Source: Bifidobacterium scaligerum
Lineage (GTDB): Bacteria > Actinomycetota > Actinomycetes > Actinomycetales > Bifidobacteriaceae
Direction: 5' to 3'
DNA: 64,000 nt
NCBI RefSeq assembly: GCF_002802865.1
Contig: NZ_PGLQ01000001.1
Span: 1-64,000, forward strand
Of this stretch, positions 47,038 through 56,729 are shown piece after piece. Each line of letters begins with the position of its first letter. The stretch's first letter is position 1. Made by a program: the position numbers and the translations under genes. The notes beneath the pieces are model-generated. The model was not told the DNA's origin. It worked only from the letters and a program-made list of their open reading frames with translations, and ran no database searches.

Positions 47038-48228
47038 ATGAGTCAGGGCAATATGCATATCGTTCTCGCCGGCGGAGGCACCGCCGGACACGTCAATCCG
47101 CTGCTTGCGGTCGCCGGCGCGATTCACGAGCTGGAGCCTTCCGCCCAAGTGACCGTTGTAGGAACGGCGGTGGGGCTGGAGAAAGATCTCGTACCCGCCG
47201 CCGGGCTGGAACTGGACACCATCGACAAGGTTCCCTTCCCGCGCAGGCCGAATCTGTACATGTTGAAGTTCCCGATGAAATGGCGCCGGGAAACCGCCAA
47301 GGTGCGTTCGATTCTCCAACGTCGCAAGGCGGATGTGGTGGCCGGCTTCGGCGGGTACGCGTCGGCACCGGTGTATGCCACCGCACATCGTATGGGCATA
47401 CCCATCGTCATTCACGAACAGAATGCCCGCGCCGGCATGGCCAACAAGCTGGGTGCCCGTTGGGCTGATTTCATCGGTACCGTCTATGAGCATACCGGTT
47501 TGAAGCCACGGCAGGGAGCAGTGGTACAGCGCGTAGGTTTGCCGCTGCGCCCTGCTATCGCGGCATTGGCGAAACAGTTCGAGCAAGATCGTGCAGCTGT
47601 ACGTCGTCAGGCTGCCGAAGCGTTGGGTGTGGACCCGGACCGTCCGTTGGTACTGGTCACTGGCGGCTCGCTCGGTGCGCAAAGCCTCAATCGTGCCATT
47701 GCATCCGCAGCCGGAGATCTGCTGGCCCATGCCCAGATCATTCATCTGACCGGTCGCGGCAAAATCGACGAGGTGCGGACTCTGGTTTCCAAGTCGGCGG
47801 GGGAGCGGGTGCTTACCGGTATCGGCGCTGAAACCGCGGGACAAGGAGACTACCATACCGCCGAATATCTGGAACGCATCGACTTGGCTTTCGCCTGTGC
47901 CGATCTGGTGATTTGCCGTGCGGGTGCCGGTTCCGTCTCCGAATTGGCTGCACTGGGTTTGCCGGCCATCTATGTGCCTCTTCCCATTGGCAACGGTGAA
48001 CAGCGTTTCAATGCCGAACCGGTGGTCAACGCAGGTGGCGGCCTCATGGTGGCCGACAAGGATATGACGTCCGATTGGGTGCGCGCCCATGTGCCCGATC
48101 TGCTGGCCGATGCCGATCGTTTGGCCGAATACGGTCGCAAAGCATGGCAGTACGGCATTCGTGATGCCGCGCAGATCATGGCACGTCAGGTGCTGAGTCT
48201 CGCGAAGGCAAGCGCGTCAAATCGCTGA
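47038..48228 (+). CDS. murG: Lipid II synthase MurG
   Basis: GT28 glycosyltransferase adding GlcNAc from UDP-GlcNAc to lipid I on the inner membrane face. 396 residues. N-terminal [39 protein letters not shown] and the donor-binding [20 protein letters not shown] are present. An in-frame ATG at 47053 with CAGGG six bases upstream is an alternative start that would remove five residues. Sixteen bases after ftsW. Confidence 0.95.
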   Translation: MSQGNMHIVLAGGGTAGHVNPLLAVAGAIHELEPSAQVTVVGTAVGLEKDLVPAAGLELDTIDKVPFPRRPNLYMLKFPMKWRRETAKVRSILQRRKADVVAGFGGYASAPVYATAHRMGIPIVIHEQNARAGMANKLGARWADFIGTVYEHTGLKPRQGAVVQRVGLPLRPAIAALAKQFEQDRAAVRRQAAEALGVDPDRPLVLVTGGSLGAQSLNRAIASAAGDLLAHAQIIHLTGRGKIDEVRTLVSKSAGERVLTGIGAETAGQGDYHTAEYLERIDLAFACADLVICRAGAGSVSELAALGLPAIYVPLPIGNGEQRFNAEPVVNAGGGLMVADKDMTSDWVRAHVPDLLADADRLAEYGRKAWQYGIRDAAQIMARQVLSLAKASASNR

Positions 48229-48291
48229 CCGCTGGTACAAGGTTTGCATGCCGGCCATAATAGATGCCGGGAATTCATGAAGGAGCGTCAA

Positions 48292-49830
48292 TTGTCTCAG
48301 GAACAATCCATTGTGCTTGATCCTACTCACGCCGGGTTTGATGCCGATGCGCGACCGTCTGATTTGGGGGCGACGCATTTTATCGGCATCGGTGGTGCCG
48401 GTATGAGTGTTCTTGCGGAAATGCTGCATGCGCAAGGCGTGCCAGTGGACGGATCCGACCGTGAGCGCAGTGCCAAAACCGATCGTCTGCAGTCGTTGGG
48501 TATCACTGTGGAGTTCGGCCAGCAGGCGGATCATGTGGCGAATGCGCAAACCGTGGTCTACTCCAGTGCCATCAAACCGGATAATCCGGAAATCGTGGCG
48601 GCTCATGAGGACGGTAAGCGCATCGTGCACCGCAGCGACATCCTCGCTCTGCTGATGAATGGCAAACAGGCGGTTACCGTGGCCGGGGCCCATGGCAAAA
48701 CCACCACCAGCTCTATGCTGGCGCATATTCTCGTTCATGTCGGTGCCGATCCCAGCTACGCCATCGGCGGTTCCATCCAGGGGCCGGATGGCACGACACT
48801 TGATGGCGGCCACGCCGGTCGGGGTTCGGTGCTGGTGGCCGAAGCCGATGAATCGGATGGCAGCTTTGCCAAATATCATCCGACTATCGCGATCATCACC
48901 AATTGCGAGGCTGACCATCTGGATCATTATGGCGATGAGGCGCATTACCGCGCCGCTTTCGTGCAGCACGCCGGTCATGCCACGGGTCATGTGATCATCT
49001 GCGCAGACGACCCGGATGCTCTCGCTGTGCTGCAGTCATTGCCGGAAGAGGTCAAGTCACATACCGTGGCCTACGGCACCACGCCTCAGGCCGGGTTGCC
49101 GGATCTCGGCGGCGCGGCGTATGTGTCGATCAGCTCCGAAAGCGAGAGCGCCGGCAGCGGTGCCGAACATATGGTGCTGCACCTGCCGGAAGCGGTGACC
49201 GGTGGGGATCCGGTTGATCAGCATGTGACGTTGAAGGTGCCGGGCATCCATAACGCGCGCAATGCGGCGGCCGCAATTACGGCTGCGGTGCTGCTTGGCG
49301 TGGCCCCTGCCGAGGCTGCGTCCGCGGCAGGCACATTCCTCGGAGCTGCGCGTCGTTTCCAGATACGCGGTACGGTCAAGCAGGTTACGGTGGTGGATGA
49401 TTATGCACATCATCCCACCGAAATCGCGGCCTTGCTCGATGCCGCACGACGTCGATATCCGGAGCACATCATTCGCGTGATCTTCCAACCGCACCTGTTC
49501 TCCCGTACCAAATTCTTCGCGAGCCAGTTCGCCGAAGCCTTGTCCAAGGCGGATGACGTCATCGTCACGGGCATTTTCCCGGCGCGCGAGAAGCAGGAGG
49601 ACTTCCCGGATGTGACTGCCTCCACCATTGTGGACGCGGCCAGCCAGCTCGGCGATGCCAGAACGTCTTCATGGATTCAGGCGGTTGATGACATGCGTCT
49701 GGCCGCCAAGATGATGGCCATGCGCGCTCACCACGGTGACGTGATCATCACCGTGGGTGCCGGCGACATCACGCAGATGGATGACGTGTTGCTTGCGGCT
49801 CTTGAGGCGCATAGGGAGCGTTGCGAGTAA
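48292..49830 (+). CDS. murC: UDP-MurNAc--L-alanine ligase
   Basis: Adds L-alanine to UDP-MurNAc, the first peptide step. About 512 residues. N-terminal HFIGIGGAGMSVLAEML, ATP loop VAGAHGKTTTSSM (~128-140), VAEADESDGSF and C-terminal VVDDYAHHPTEIAALLD are typical. The best start is TTG 48292, with AAGGAG six bases upstream; ATG 48277 would itself contain that ribosome site. The stop overlaps the ftsQ start (TAATG). Confidence 0.94.
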   Translation: MSQEQSIVLDPTHAGFDADARPSDLGATHFIGIGGAGMSVLAEMLHAQGVPVDGSDRERSAKTDRLQSLGITVEFGQQADHVANAQTVVYSSAIKPDNPEIVAAHEDGKRIVHRSDILALLMNGKQAVTVAGAHGKTTTSSMLAHILVHVGADPSYAIGGSIQGPDGTTLDGGHAGRGSVLVAEADESDGSFAKYHPTIAIITNCEADHLDHYGDEAHYRAAFVQHAGHATGHVIICADDPDALAVLQSLPEEVKSHTVAYGTTPQAGLPDLGGAAYVSISSESESAGSGAEHMVLHLPEAVTGGDPVDQHVTLKVPGIHNARNAAAAITAAVLLGVAPAEAASAAGTFLGAARRFQIRGTVKQVTVVDDYAHHPTEIAALLDAARRRYPEHIIRVIFQPHLFSRTKFFASQFAEALSKADDVIVTGIFPAREKQEDFPDVTASTIVDAASQLGDARTSSWIQAVDDMRLAAKMMAMRAHHGDVIITVGAGDITQMDDVLLAALEAHRERCE

Positions 49831-50990
49831 TGGCCTCCCGTACGGTCAGATCGGTCTCCTCACACACGACGGGCAATCACCACGCATCGGACGAGCCACG
49901 TCGATTGCCGCAGACGGGCGAAGCGCATCAGTCGCGTGGGGTGCGACGGCCATATGGCGTGGTTCGCTCATCCCAGAAAACTCGTAAGCCGCATCGTGGA
50001 CGTACCATCGAATCGTATACGGGATCCAAGGCCAGCGGCGCTCGCTTGGCCCGCAGTCGCAAGCCTCGCACCGTGACCTCGGACACCAGCGATGTGCAAG
50101 CGGAACTCGTGCCTGATGTCACCGTGGCCAATGGGCCCGCCGGGGCGTTCGTAGACGCCAGACGATTGCCGAGCGAAGACTACGTGACCGAGACGCTGCG
50201 ACAGACCACCGGCATGCTCGGAGTCGCTTCGCGCCCGAAAGTGGTGAACTTCGCCGAACGTGCCAAAGAACATAGGCGTGCGAGCACGCGGGTGATCGCA
50301 TTGCGGACGTTGATTGCCGGCGCGGTCGTCGCGGCATTGGTGGCGTTGTTCTGGTTGTTGTTCTTCTCTTCGGCATTCCGTCTGGAGGCGAATCGCATCG
50401 AAGTCTCTGGTGCCAACGAATGGGTGAGCGCCAGCACAATTCATAAGATCGCGGACCAACAGTCCGGCAAATCATTGTTTATGGTTTCCACCAACGATGT
50501 TGCCGAACAGCTCAAAGACATTCCCGGTGTCTCACAGGCCAAAGTGACCAAGCATTTCCCCAAGGCGATGAGTGTCGAGGTCACCGCGCAACGACCTGCC
50601 GCCATGCTCAAAAGCGGCGATACGCTGGTCGCGGTGGATGCTGATGCGCGTGTGCTCAACTCCGTAACCGCCAAGGACATCAGCGGCATACCGGTCATCG
50701 AAACCAAGGATGCCCAGGCAAGCCTGAAGAACCGTTCGATCAAGGAGGCGCTGGCCATTCTGGGTGCGTTGCCGGAATCGATGCGACAGTCCATTACCAA
50801 GGTCACCGCAGAAACGCAGGATTCAGTGACCACCGTACTGGATGATGGCGCACGGGTGATCGTCTGGGGTGACTCCTCACAGCTTAAGTTGAAAATGGCT
50901 GTGGTCGATAAGATCATCAACGATCCGAAAGTCATCGGCAACAAGCAGCAGGTGGATGTTTCCGCGCCGTTGAAGCCGATTATCAAATGA
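49830..50990 (+). CDS. ftsQ: Cell division protein FtsQ
   Basis: A 386-residue bitopic divisome protein. The first ~160 residues are a cytoplasmic tail rich in R, K, S and T, much longer than the ~25 residues of E. coli FtsQ. One helix (TLIAGAVVAALVALFWLLFF) follows, then an extracellular POTRA domain (FRLEANRIEVSGANEWVSAS) and FtsQ domain (VSQAKVTKHFPKAMSVEV). ATG 49830 overlaps the murC stop. It is the last gene of the cluster; ftsZ does not follow. Confidence 0.92.
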   Translation: MASRTVRSVSSHTTGNHHASDEPRRLPQTGEAHQSRGVRRPYGVVRSSQKTRKPHRGRTIESYTGSKASGARLARSRKPRTVTSDTSDVQAELVPDVTVANGPAGAFVDARRLPSEDYVTETLRQTTGMLGVASRPKVVNFAERAKEHRRASTRVIALRTLIAGAVVAALVALFWLLFFSSAFRLEANRIEVSGANEWVSASTIHKIADQQSGKSLFMVSTNDVAEQLKDIPGVSQAKVTKHFPKAMSVEVTAQRPAAMLKSGDTLVAVDADARVLNSVTAKDISGIPVIETKDAQASLKNRSIKEALAILGALPESMRQSITKVTAETQDSVTTVLDDGARVIVWGDSSQLKLKMAVVDKIINDPKVIGNKQQVDVSAPLKPIIK

Positions 50991-51066
50991 TGATTGCTGT
51001 TTTGCACGGACCGTTGCGTTCGCCCGTATCCTGGCGTCGCCTTCGCGTTCGTCGGGAGCGTATAGG

Positions 51067-51095
51067 TTGCGGATTTGAGGGGAGAGGTGTAGTCT
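51067..51095 (+). promoter_or_regulatory. tmRNA promoter
   Basis: A -35 TTGCGG (51067-51072) and -10 TAGTCT (51090-51095) with 17-base spacing, about 43 bases upstream of the mature tmRNA 5' end. Confidence 0.55.
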
Positions 51096-51137
51096 GAAAA
51101 GTCCGGTCTGAAGGCCGGAGCTTGATAATTCAAGATT

Positions 51138-51534
51138 GGGGGCGATCGGTTTCGACGGTGACCTGTTCGCTGCAGGGAAGCGTGCCGAGAACGTCGGGTC
51201 CACTCGTGGATGACCCCGACAAAAGAATAAGTGCTAAATCTAACCGCACTGAGTTCGCTCTCGCTGCCTGAGCTTCGCGCCAGGATTAACCAGTGAGCAG
51301 CCGCTCCGTTCACTCCTCCTCGTCTTTGGGAGGATGCTGAGCGTCGTTAAGAAGACTTGCTGATACAGCTGAGCCTCAGGGCTGTGTCGGGACTTTAACT
51401 GCGGATATGCTCGCCATCAGTTGTCTGCGACATCGATGGGGGCAGAAAAACCGCCGCACGGCCAGCAGACTACGCACGTAGAAGACTGTGGGCTCGGTCA
51501 TCGGACCGGGGTTCAATTCCCCGCGCCTCCACTA
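51138..51534 (+). ncRNA. ssrA: Transfer-messenger RNA (tmRNA)
   Basis: Rescues ribosomes stalled on broken mRNA, with SmpB. The 5' acceptor arm GGGGGCG (51138-51144) pairs with CGCCTCC (51524-51530), with GATCGGTTTCGACGG after the 5' arm and GGGTTCAATTCCCC as the T arm. The tag frame 51233-51271 encodes AKSNRTEFALAA then TGA. The genome reads ACTA, not ACCA, after the acceptor arm, so CCA must be added post-transcriptionally. A strong terminator follows. Confidence 0.96.
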
Positions 51535-51553
51535 TCTCCGCAATCGCGGAAAC

Positions 51554-51594
51554 AAGCCGCAAGGCCTTACAAAAGTAAGGCTGAGCGGCTTTTT
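51554..51594 (+). terminator. tmRNA terminator
   Basis: Outer arms AAGCCGC (51554-51560) and GCGGCTT (51585-51591) with an inner GCCTTAC/GTAAGGC stem (51564-51570, 51575-51581), followed by a T-run. Confidence 0.88.
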
Positions 51595-51699
51595 GTTTTC
51601 ACCCAATCTCGCTGCCTTTCACCAGTTTCAGAAAAATGTGAGCAAAGTGTGGTCAAAAGAACGATATGAAAGACTTGTTATTCGCCGCCTCGCGTACCA

Positions 51700-52410
51700 T
51701 TGCCGAACATCTTGTTAAGAATCGACTCCAACCGGTTGCGCGCCTCATTGGAGAAGCGTCGAGAGGCCATCGGCTTTGGTTCGAAGGCGGCGCACGCAGT
51801 GGCTCTTGTGGAGGGAGCCTTCCTGGTCATGTCCGCGTTCACCACAAGCCTGCCGTCATGGCTGGCCATCGCGTTCGGCATCGCGGCGGCGCTTGTGACC
51901 TTGTATTCTCTTGTCGGGCTTATCATTACATGGAGAAAAGGCTTTAACGCCGAGAAACTGTATCAGGAGTTGAAAGACATGGACAGGACGGAGAAGCATA
52001 GCAGCATCATCGCGATTCGCGACGGCAACCGTTATCTCCTCTACCATGACCGTCAGTGGGGGTGCGATTTCTTCCCGAACCATGCCACCGCCGACAATGA
52101 GACCGAGAACATTCGACTGCTCGAGGATTATCTTTCAACCGGATTCGAGATCCCGAAGGATGACTTCACCCTCAGACGCGTCACCGATGAGACGCATGAG
52201 AAGTACTCTACCGAGCATCAGGAGAATCGCGTCTACGATTACACCCTGTACCGGGCGGATATCAAGACCATGCCTGAAGCGTGGAAGAGCGATCATTTCC
52301 ATGTGGATTCCAAAGACTGCCGTTGGATGACCACCGATGAGATGCTTTCGGATGAGACCATTCGCAGAATCAACCATGATGTGGTTTCGATGGTTAGGGA
52401 TCACGATTGA
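51700..52410 (+). CDS. Two-TM protein with a cytoplasmic C-terminal domain (NUDIX-like?)
   Basis: 236 residues. A short basic N terminus is followed by two membrane helices (~29-48 and ~52-77), a charged linker (NAEKLYQELKDMD) and a soluble C-terminal domain (~100-236; SSIIAIRDGNRYLLYHD at the start, CRWMTTDEMLSDETIRRIN at the end). The pattern recalls 2TM effector proteins with degenerate NUDIX-like domains found beside nucleotide-signalling defence genes, but I see no cyclase partner and no intact NUDIX box. The TTG start at 51700 lacks a clear ribosome site; the frame closes at 51667 upstream, so the N terminus may be truncated. It lies just after ssrA, a common integration site. Confidence 0.6.
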   Translation: MPNILLRIDSNRLRASLEKRREAIGFGSKAAHAVALVEGAFLVMSAFTTSLPSWLAIAFGIAAALVTLYSLVGLIITWRKGFNAEKLYQELKDMDRTEKHSSIIAIRDGNRYLLYHDRQWGCDFFPNHATADNETENIRLLEDYLSTGFEIPKDDFTLRRVTDETHEKYSTEHQENRVYDYTLYRADIKTMPEAWKSDHFHVDSKDCRWMTTDEMLSDETIRRINHDVVSMVRDHD

Positions 52411-52555
52411 CCGCACCTCAGAGCAGAACGCGCTGATGGAATTGTGGGGCACGCACTGATCGAACGCATGTTGAGGATGAACCATAATCAGATGTCGACG
52501 AACTTGACGTGACCGTCCAGATCATTCGGGACGCATCCTCGCTGTAATCGGTGCC

Positions 52556-52942
52556 GTGCTGTCCATCTTGGCGATCGCTGTCACCTTTGCGTATCAAACA
52601 TATCTATCCAAATCGCTCGACGAGCTTTCCAAAGGGAACCTCAACCAGTCCGTTGAAACCGTGGAAATGACCGCCACTGCAACCGGTAAGGGGACCGTCA
52701 CATGGAATGCAGGTGGAGGTATCAGCTCCGAAGATTTCCAAGGCACGTGGTCGAAGACATTCACCGGAGAGGACGCCAAGAAGTGGATGAGCCTCACGGT
52801 CAGCGGAGATGTCATGGGAGACGACTCGCAGGAAGTGACGTGCACCATCAAGGTCGATGGCAAAGAATATCAGACCCATAAGGGCACGGGGCAGTCCGCG
52901 TTCGCCTCGTGCGACACCTATTCGGTGGAGAACGGGCAATAA
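52556..52942 (+). CDS. MmpS-like single-pass exported protein
   Basis: About 128 residues: one N-terminal helix (MLSILAIAVTFAYQ, continuing upstream in frame from 52508) and a beta-rich exported domain. Features of the actinobacterial MmpS-like fold are a WSKTFTGEDA stretch, VTCTIKVDGKEYQ and a final SCDTYSVENG with a probable disulfide (TCTI ... SCDT). GTG 52556 cuts into the helix, so the real start may be upstream or the gene truncated at its 5' end. No MmpL partner is nearby. Assignment rests on pattern only. Confidence 0.5.
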   Translation: MLSILAIAVTFAYQTYLSKSLDELSKGNLNQSVETVEMTATATGKGTVTWNAGGGISSEDFQGTWSKTFTGEDAKKWMSLTVSGDVMGDDSQEVTCTIKVDGKEYQTHKGTGQSAFASCDTYSVENGQ

Positions 52943-53317
52943 AAATCAGCCTCGCTGATGCTACCAACGTGAACGGAGCGGAATTAGGGGAATGCCGCCA
53001 ACGTCAACACTCCATCTGGCTAGGCAAGGAATCCAGCACGCGAAATCACAAAGAAAGATGCTGCATCTTCCCGTCCCGCCAGTGGGATAGTGGAGCCGTA
53101 CCCATTATGGTGTACATCGTGAAATGCACAACCAGTCACGGTGAACCCGCTATCGGGCGCGCTGCCGACAACCAGTCGCCGCTCAGACTGGCAAACACGG
53201 GTTCAAACACAAGATTGACAAGGTGAAGTGGGCGGCGAAACGGGTGGTTGTGGCGAAGCAGAACCGTTGCAAGGCCGACTAAATCGACAGTCCGGAACAC
53301 GCGCGGGGGAAAGCGGC
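52943..53317. other. Gene-poor stretch with probable gene debris
   Basis: No convincing gene. A frame 53143-53281 ends in a basic tail (KHKIDKVKWAAKRVVVAKQ) typical of a protein C terminus but has no proper start, so it is probably a decayed fragment of unknown origin. Base composition is less regular than in neighbouring genes. Confidence 0.4.
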
Positions 53318-53368
53318 TTGACATTGCTGGTGAGAGCGTCCAAACTTAAGGTACTAAAGCGCTTTAGT
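53318..53368 (+). promoter_or_regulatory. Promoter and operator of the alpha-mannosidase gene
   Basis: A perfect -35 TTGACA (53318-53323), 17-base spacer, weak -10 CAAACT (53341-53346), then the perfect 16-base palindrome ACTAAAGCGCTTTAGT (53353-53368). The palindrome has the central CG of LacI-family operators and overlaps the expected start point, consistent with repression. Confidence 0.8.
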
Positions 53369-53465
53369 TCCGAAAGGGAGGCGCGGGCCGAAACGCCATG
53401 TAACAGGGGCGGCGGCACGATGAGGTGACCGCGAATCGCGGCGACACACAAGGGGAAAGGCCAGA

Positions 53466-56400
53466 ATGTTTCTCAAACCAGAGCAACAGCTCGAACGATG
53501 CAAGCGCGTGCTGCGTCAACGAGTCAACCCGCATATCCATCCGGTAATTGAACATCTGAAGGTGGAGGCCTTCGATATTCCCGGCGAACCGATGCCGTCC
53601 GGCGAGTTCTTCGACAAGGTCGGTCGCGGGGAAATCACCTTCCATCCGTTCACGCTCGGCAACGAATGGGGCACCACATGGGGTACGGTCTGGTTCCGTC
53701 TGTCCGGTGTTGTGCCGGCCGGTTATCCTCAGGGTCGCCCGTTGGAGCTGATGATTGACCTCGGTTGGTATCCGCACTCCTGCGGTGGCCACATCGAAGG
53801 ACTCGTCTACCGTGAGGACGGTACCGCCATCAAGGCCGTGCACCCGCTCAACCATTGGGTGCCGTTCATGGACGCCGATGGCAATGCCCAGGTGCCGATT
53901 GCCGAGGATGGCAGCTTCACCGTATATCTGGAAGCCGCGTGCAATCCGCTGCTGCTCGGTGTGCCGCCGTTCATCGTGACCGAGCTCGGTGAGAAGGCCA
54001 CGGGCAAGCCGGATGAGCCCTATGTGTTCAAGTCTGCGGACCTGACTGAATTTGACCAGCGCTTCGAGAACTATTCCGTGGACCTTGATGTGGTTTCGCA
54101 GCTCATGGAGGCGGCCGACAAGCAGTCGCCCCGCTACTGGCAGCTCGCCAAGGCGCTGCAGCGCTCGATCAATGTTTTCGACGAGCAGCGTCTTGACTCC
54201 GTGGTCGCGGCGCGCGAACAGCTTGCCGGTGTGCTTGCCAAACCGGCGAATGCCTCCGCAATGAACGTCAGTGCGATCGGACATGCGCATATCGATTCCG
54301 CATGGCTATGGCCGGTGCGTGAGACCCGCCGCAAGGTGGCCCGTACCGTGTCTAACGCTCTGGCGTTGATGGACGCGGATCCCGACTTCAAGTACGCGAT
54401 GAGCTCCGCCCAGCAGTATGCATGGCTGGAGGAGGATCATCCCGATATCTTCGCCCGTATGAAGCAGCGCATCGCCGAAGGTCGGTTCATCCCGGTCGGC
54501 GGCATGTGGGTGGAGTCCGACGGCATGCTGCCCACCGGCGAATCGTTGATTCGTCAGATCAGCTATGGTCGTCGCTACTTCAAGGAGCATCTCGGTGTGG
54601 AGCCGAAGGGCATCTGGCTTCCCGACAGCTTCGGCTACACGGGCGCATGGCCGCAGATCGCTCGCCGTGCCGGCTACGAATGGTTCCTCACCCAGAAGAT
54701 CTCCTGGAACGACACCACCAAGTTCCCGTACCACTCGTTCATGTGGGAAGGCATCGACGGCTCGCGCATCTTCACGCATTTCCCGCCTTCGGACACGTAC
54801 GCGGCATGGTGCAAGGTTCAGGAACTCGACTACGCCGAGAAGAACTTCCAAAACAAGGATCTTGCTGACCGCTCGATTCTGCTCTTCGGTTTCGGCGATG
54901 GCGGCGGCGGCCCCACGCGCGACATGATGGAGCACCTGCACCGCTATGAGAACCTTGAAGGCGTTTCCCGTGTGAACATCGAGACCCCCAACGAGTTCTT
55001 CGACAAGGCGCACCGGCAGATCGAAGAGAACGCCGGACCTGAAATGCCGGTATATAAGGGTGAGCTGTATCTGGAACTGCATCGCGGTACATTGACCTCC
55101 CAGCAGGATATGAAGCGTGGATGCCGCACGGAGGAATCGCTGCTGCGCACGGTTGAGTATCTGGGTGCTGCCGCCTCGATTGCCGATCCGAACTTCGTTT
55201 ATCCGAGCGAGGAGATGGACCGCATCTGGAAGACGCTGCTGCTGAACCAGTTCCACGATATTCTTCCCGGATCGGGTATCGCTTGGGTGCATCGCGAAGC
55301 GCGTGAGGATTACCGCCGTGATATTCAGCGGCTGCAGGAGATCGCCGAACAGATTTGTGCAGTGCTGCGTGCCTCGCATCCTGATCGCGACCTGTTGCCG
55401 TCCGCGCGCATCAGCCAATATCGCGCGGACGGTGGTTCGTGGCAGGTCCGTTCGATTTGCTCACAAGGGGAGACGTTGCCGGCGCGGGTTGAAAATCTCG
55501 ATGACGGGCGCATTCGTATCTCCAACGGGGCGCTTTCGACGGTTATCGAATCGGATGGTGGCATTTCCTCGCTGATCGATGAGTCTCGTGGACGTGAGCT
55601 GGTTCCTGCGGGCACTCGTCTGGGCCGATACGAATTGATGAAGGATGAACCTGCTGTCTGGGACGCTTGGGAGATTGAGCGCGAATCCCTGCTGATGGCC
55701 GAAGGTCTGGACGGCGAAATCGTCGAGGCATCTATCGACGAACGAGGTTCTGCTGTAGTCGTTACGCGTACCATTGTGGGGCAGACGGTAATCAATACGA
55801 CGATTACACTGCGTCCCGGTGCCAAGCAGCTTGATTTCCATACGAGCGTCGATTGGCGGGCTAAGGAACGTTTCCTCAAGGTCGATGTGCCGTTGACTGT
55901 TACCGCTGATCGTGCGGTATACGACTGCCAGTACGGTCTGGTCGAACGCCCGATCGTCAAGAACAGCGCCTCCGATGAAGCCAAGTTCGAAAGCAGTACG
56001 AACCGGTTCGCGATTCTGCGTGAAGCCGGATATGCGGCTGCGGTGGTGAACGGATCGATATACGGTTCCGATGCACTGCAGCTTCCTGTGGATGCTGCGC
56101 GGGGCTTGGGCGGCGGTACGATGTTCCGTTTGTCTCTGGTTTCCGCACCCACTTTCCCCGATCCGCGTACCGATGCGGGTCAGCATGACTACGACTGGTC
56201 AGTCGTGGCCGACGCCACGGTGGAACGCGCTGTGGACGCCGCGTGTGAGCTCAATGCTCCAGTGCTCCATGACGTGCCTGCTGTCGAACCGTTGGTCGGT
56301 CTCGATGTAACGGATGGCACGGCTGTGATCGACTGGGTGAAGCTGGCGGACGATGGCTCCGGCGACCTCGTTGTCCGCGTCTATGAAGCTGCAGGTGGCC

Positions 56401-56600
56401 GCGCTGAGGCCAGTGTGCATGTGTGCGACGCGTTGCGCAACGCCACGATTCGCGAAACGAACGTGCTGGAAGGCGATGCTATCGCCGCAGATCTGCCTGT
56501 GGCCCTTGTCTCGGACGGTATTGACAGTGAGCAGCCCGCCGAAGGCGCTCGCCTGCACCTCGGTCCGTTCCAGCTCGCCACGTTGCGTATTCGCCGTTAA
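53466..56600 (+). CDS. GH38 alpha-mannosidase
   Basis: A 1044-residue zinc-dependent retaining alpha-mannosidase that removes alpha-linked mannose from N-glycan-type oligosaccharides. The zinc site starts with GHAHIDSAWLWP (H273, H275, D277), and the nucleophile is D387 in WLPDSFGYTGAWPQ. The beta-sandwich C-terminal domains complete the enzyme (the LHRGTLTSQQDMKRG segment, then NGALSTVIESDGGISSLID). No signal peptide, so it acts in the cytoplasm on imported glycan. GGGGAAAGG precedes ATG 53466. It heads a locus with an importer, GH5 and GH3 enzymes, under an ACTAAA-type operator. Confidence 0.95.
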   Translation: MFLKPEQQLERCKRVLRQRVNPHIHPVIEHLKVEAFDIPGEPMPSGEFFDKVGRGEITFHPFTLGNEWGTTWGTVWFRLSGVVPAGYPQGRPLELMIDLGWYPHSCGGHIEGLVYREDGTAIKAVHPLNHWVPFMDADGNAQVPIAEDGSFTVYLEAACNPLLLGVPPFIVTELGEKATGKPDEPYVFKSADLTEFDQRFENYSVDLDVVSQLMEAADKQSPRYWQLAKALQRSINVFDEQRLDSVVAAREQLAGVLAKPANASAMNVSAIGHAHIDSAWLWPVRETRRKVARTVSNALALMDADPDFKYAMSSAQQYAWLEEDHPDIFARMKQRIAEGRFIPVGGMWVESDGMLPTGESLIRQISYGRRYFKEHLGVEPKGIWLPDSFGYTGAWPQIARRAGYEWFLTQKISWNDTTKFPYHSFMWEGIDGSRIFTHFPPSDTYAAWCKVQELDYAEKNFQNKDLADRSILLFGFGDGGGGPTRDMMEHLHRYENLEGVSRVNIETPNEFFDKAHRQIEENAGPEMPVYKGELYLELHRGTLTSQQDMKRGCRTEESLLRTVEYLGAAASIADPNFVYPSEEMDRIWKTLLLNQFHDILPGSGIAWVHREAREDYRRDIQRLQEIAEQICAVLRASHPDRDLLPSARISQYRADGGSWQVRSICSQGETLPARVENLDDGRIRISNGALSTVIESDGGISSLIDESRGRELVPAGTRLGRYELMKDEPAVWDAWEIERESLLMAEGLDGEIVEASIDERGSAVVVTRTIVGQTVINTTITLRPGAKQLDFHTSVDWRAKERFLKVDVPLTVTADRAVYDCQYGLVERPIVKNSASDEAKFESSTNRFAILREAGYAAAVVNGSIYGSDALQLPVDAARGLGGGTMFRLSLVSAPTFPDPRTDAGQHDYDWSVVADATVERAVDAACELNAPVLHDVPAVEPLVGLDVTDGTAVIDWVKLADDGSGDLVVRVYEAAGGRAEASVHVCDALRNATIRETNVLEGDAIAADLPVALVSDGIDSEQPAEGARLHLGPFQLATLRIRR

Positions 56601-56623
56601 GTGAAAACCATTGGTTAAATCTG

Positions 56624-56665
56624 AACGCTGGCGTTCTTATTGTTGCAGATGAGAACGCCAGCGTT
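56624..56665 (+). terminator. Terminator after alpha-mannosidase
   Basis: Perfect 14-base arms AACGCTGGCGTTCT (56624-56637) and complement (56652-56665) around a 14-base loop, then TTCGTTGTCTTTCT. It separates the mannosidase transcript from the importer transcript. Confidence 0.82.
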
Positions 56666-56729
56666 TTCGTTGTCTTTCTGGCTTATTTGCAGACGACACG
56701 CCGTACGAGTAAAGGCGACATTCAGGATT

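Noticed and set aside
52909-53226. Open frame of about 105 codons after the MmpS-like gene
   Set aside because: It overlaps the end of that gene in another frame, lacks a ribosome site and has no protein-like pattern.
51524-53470. Search for a duplicated ssrA 3' end that would mark an integrated element
   Set aside because: The only later partial match is GGGTTCAA near 53199, without flanking identity, so no attachment-site pair is supported.
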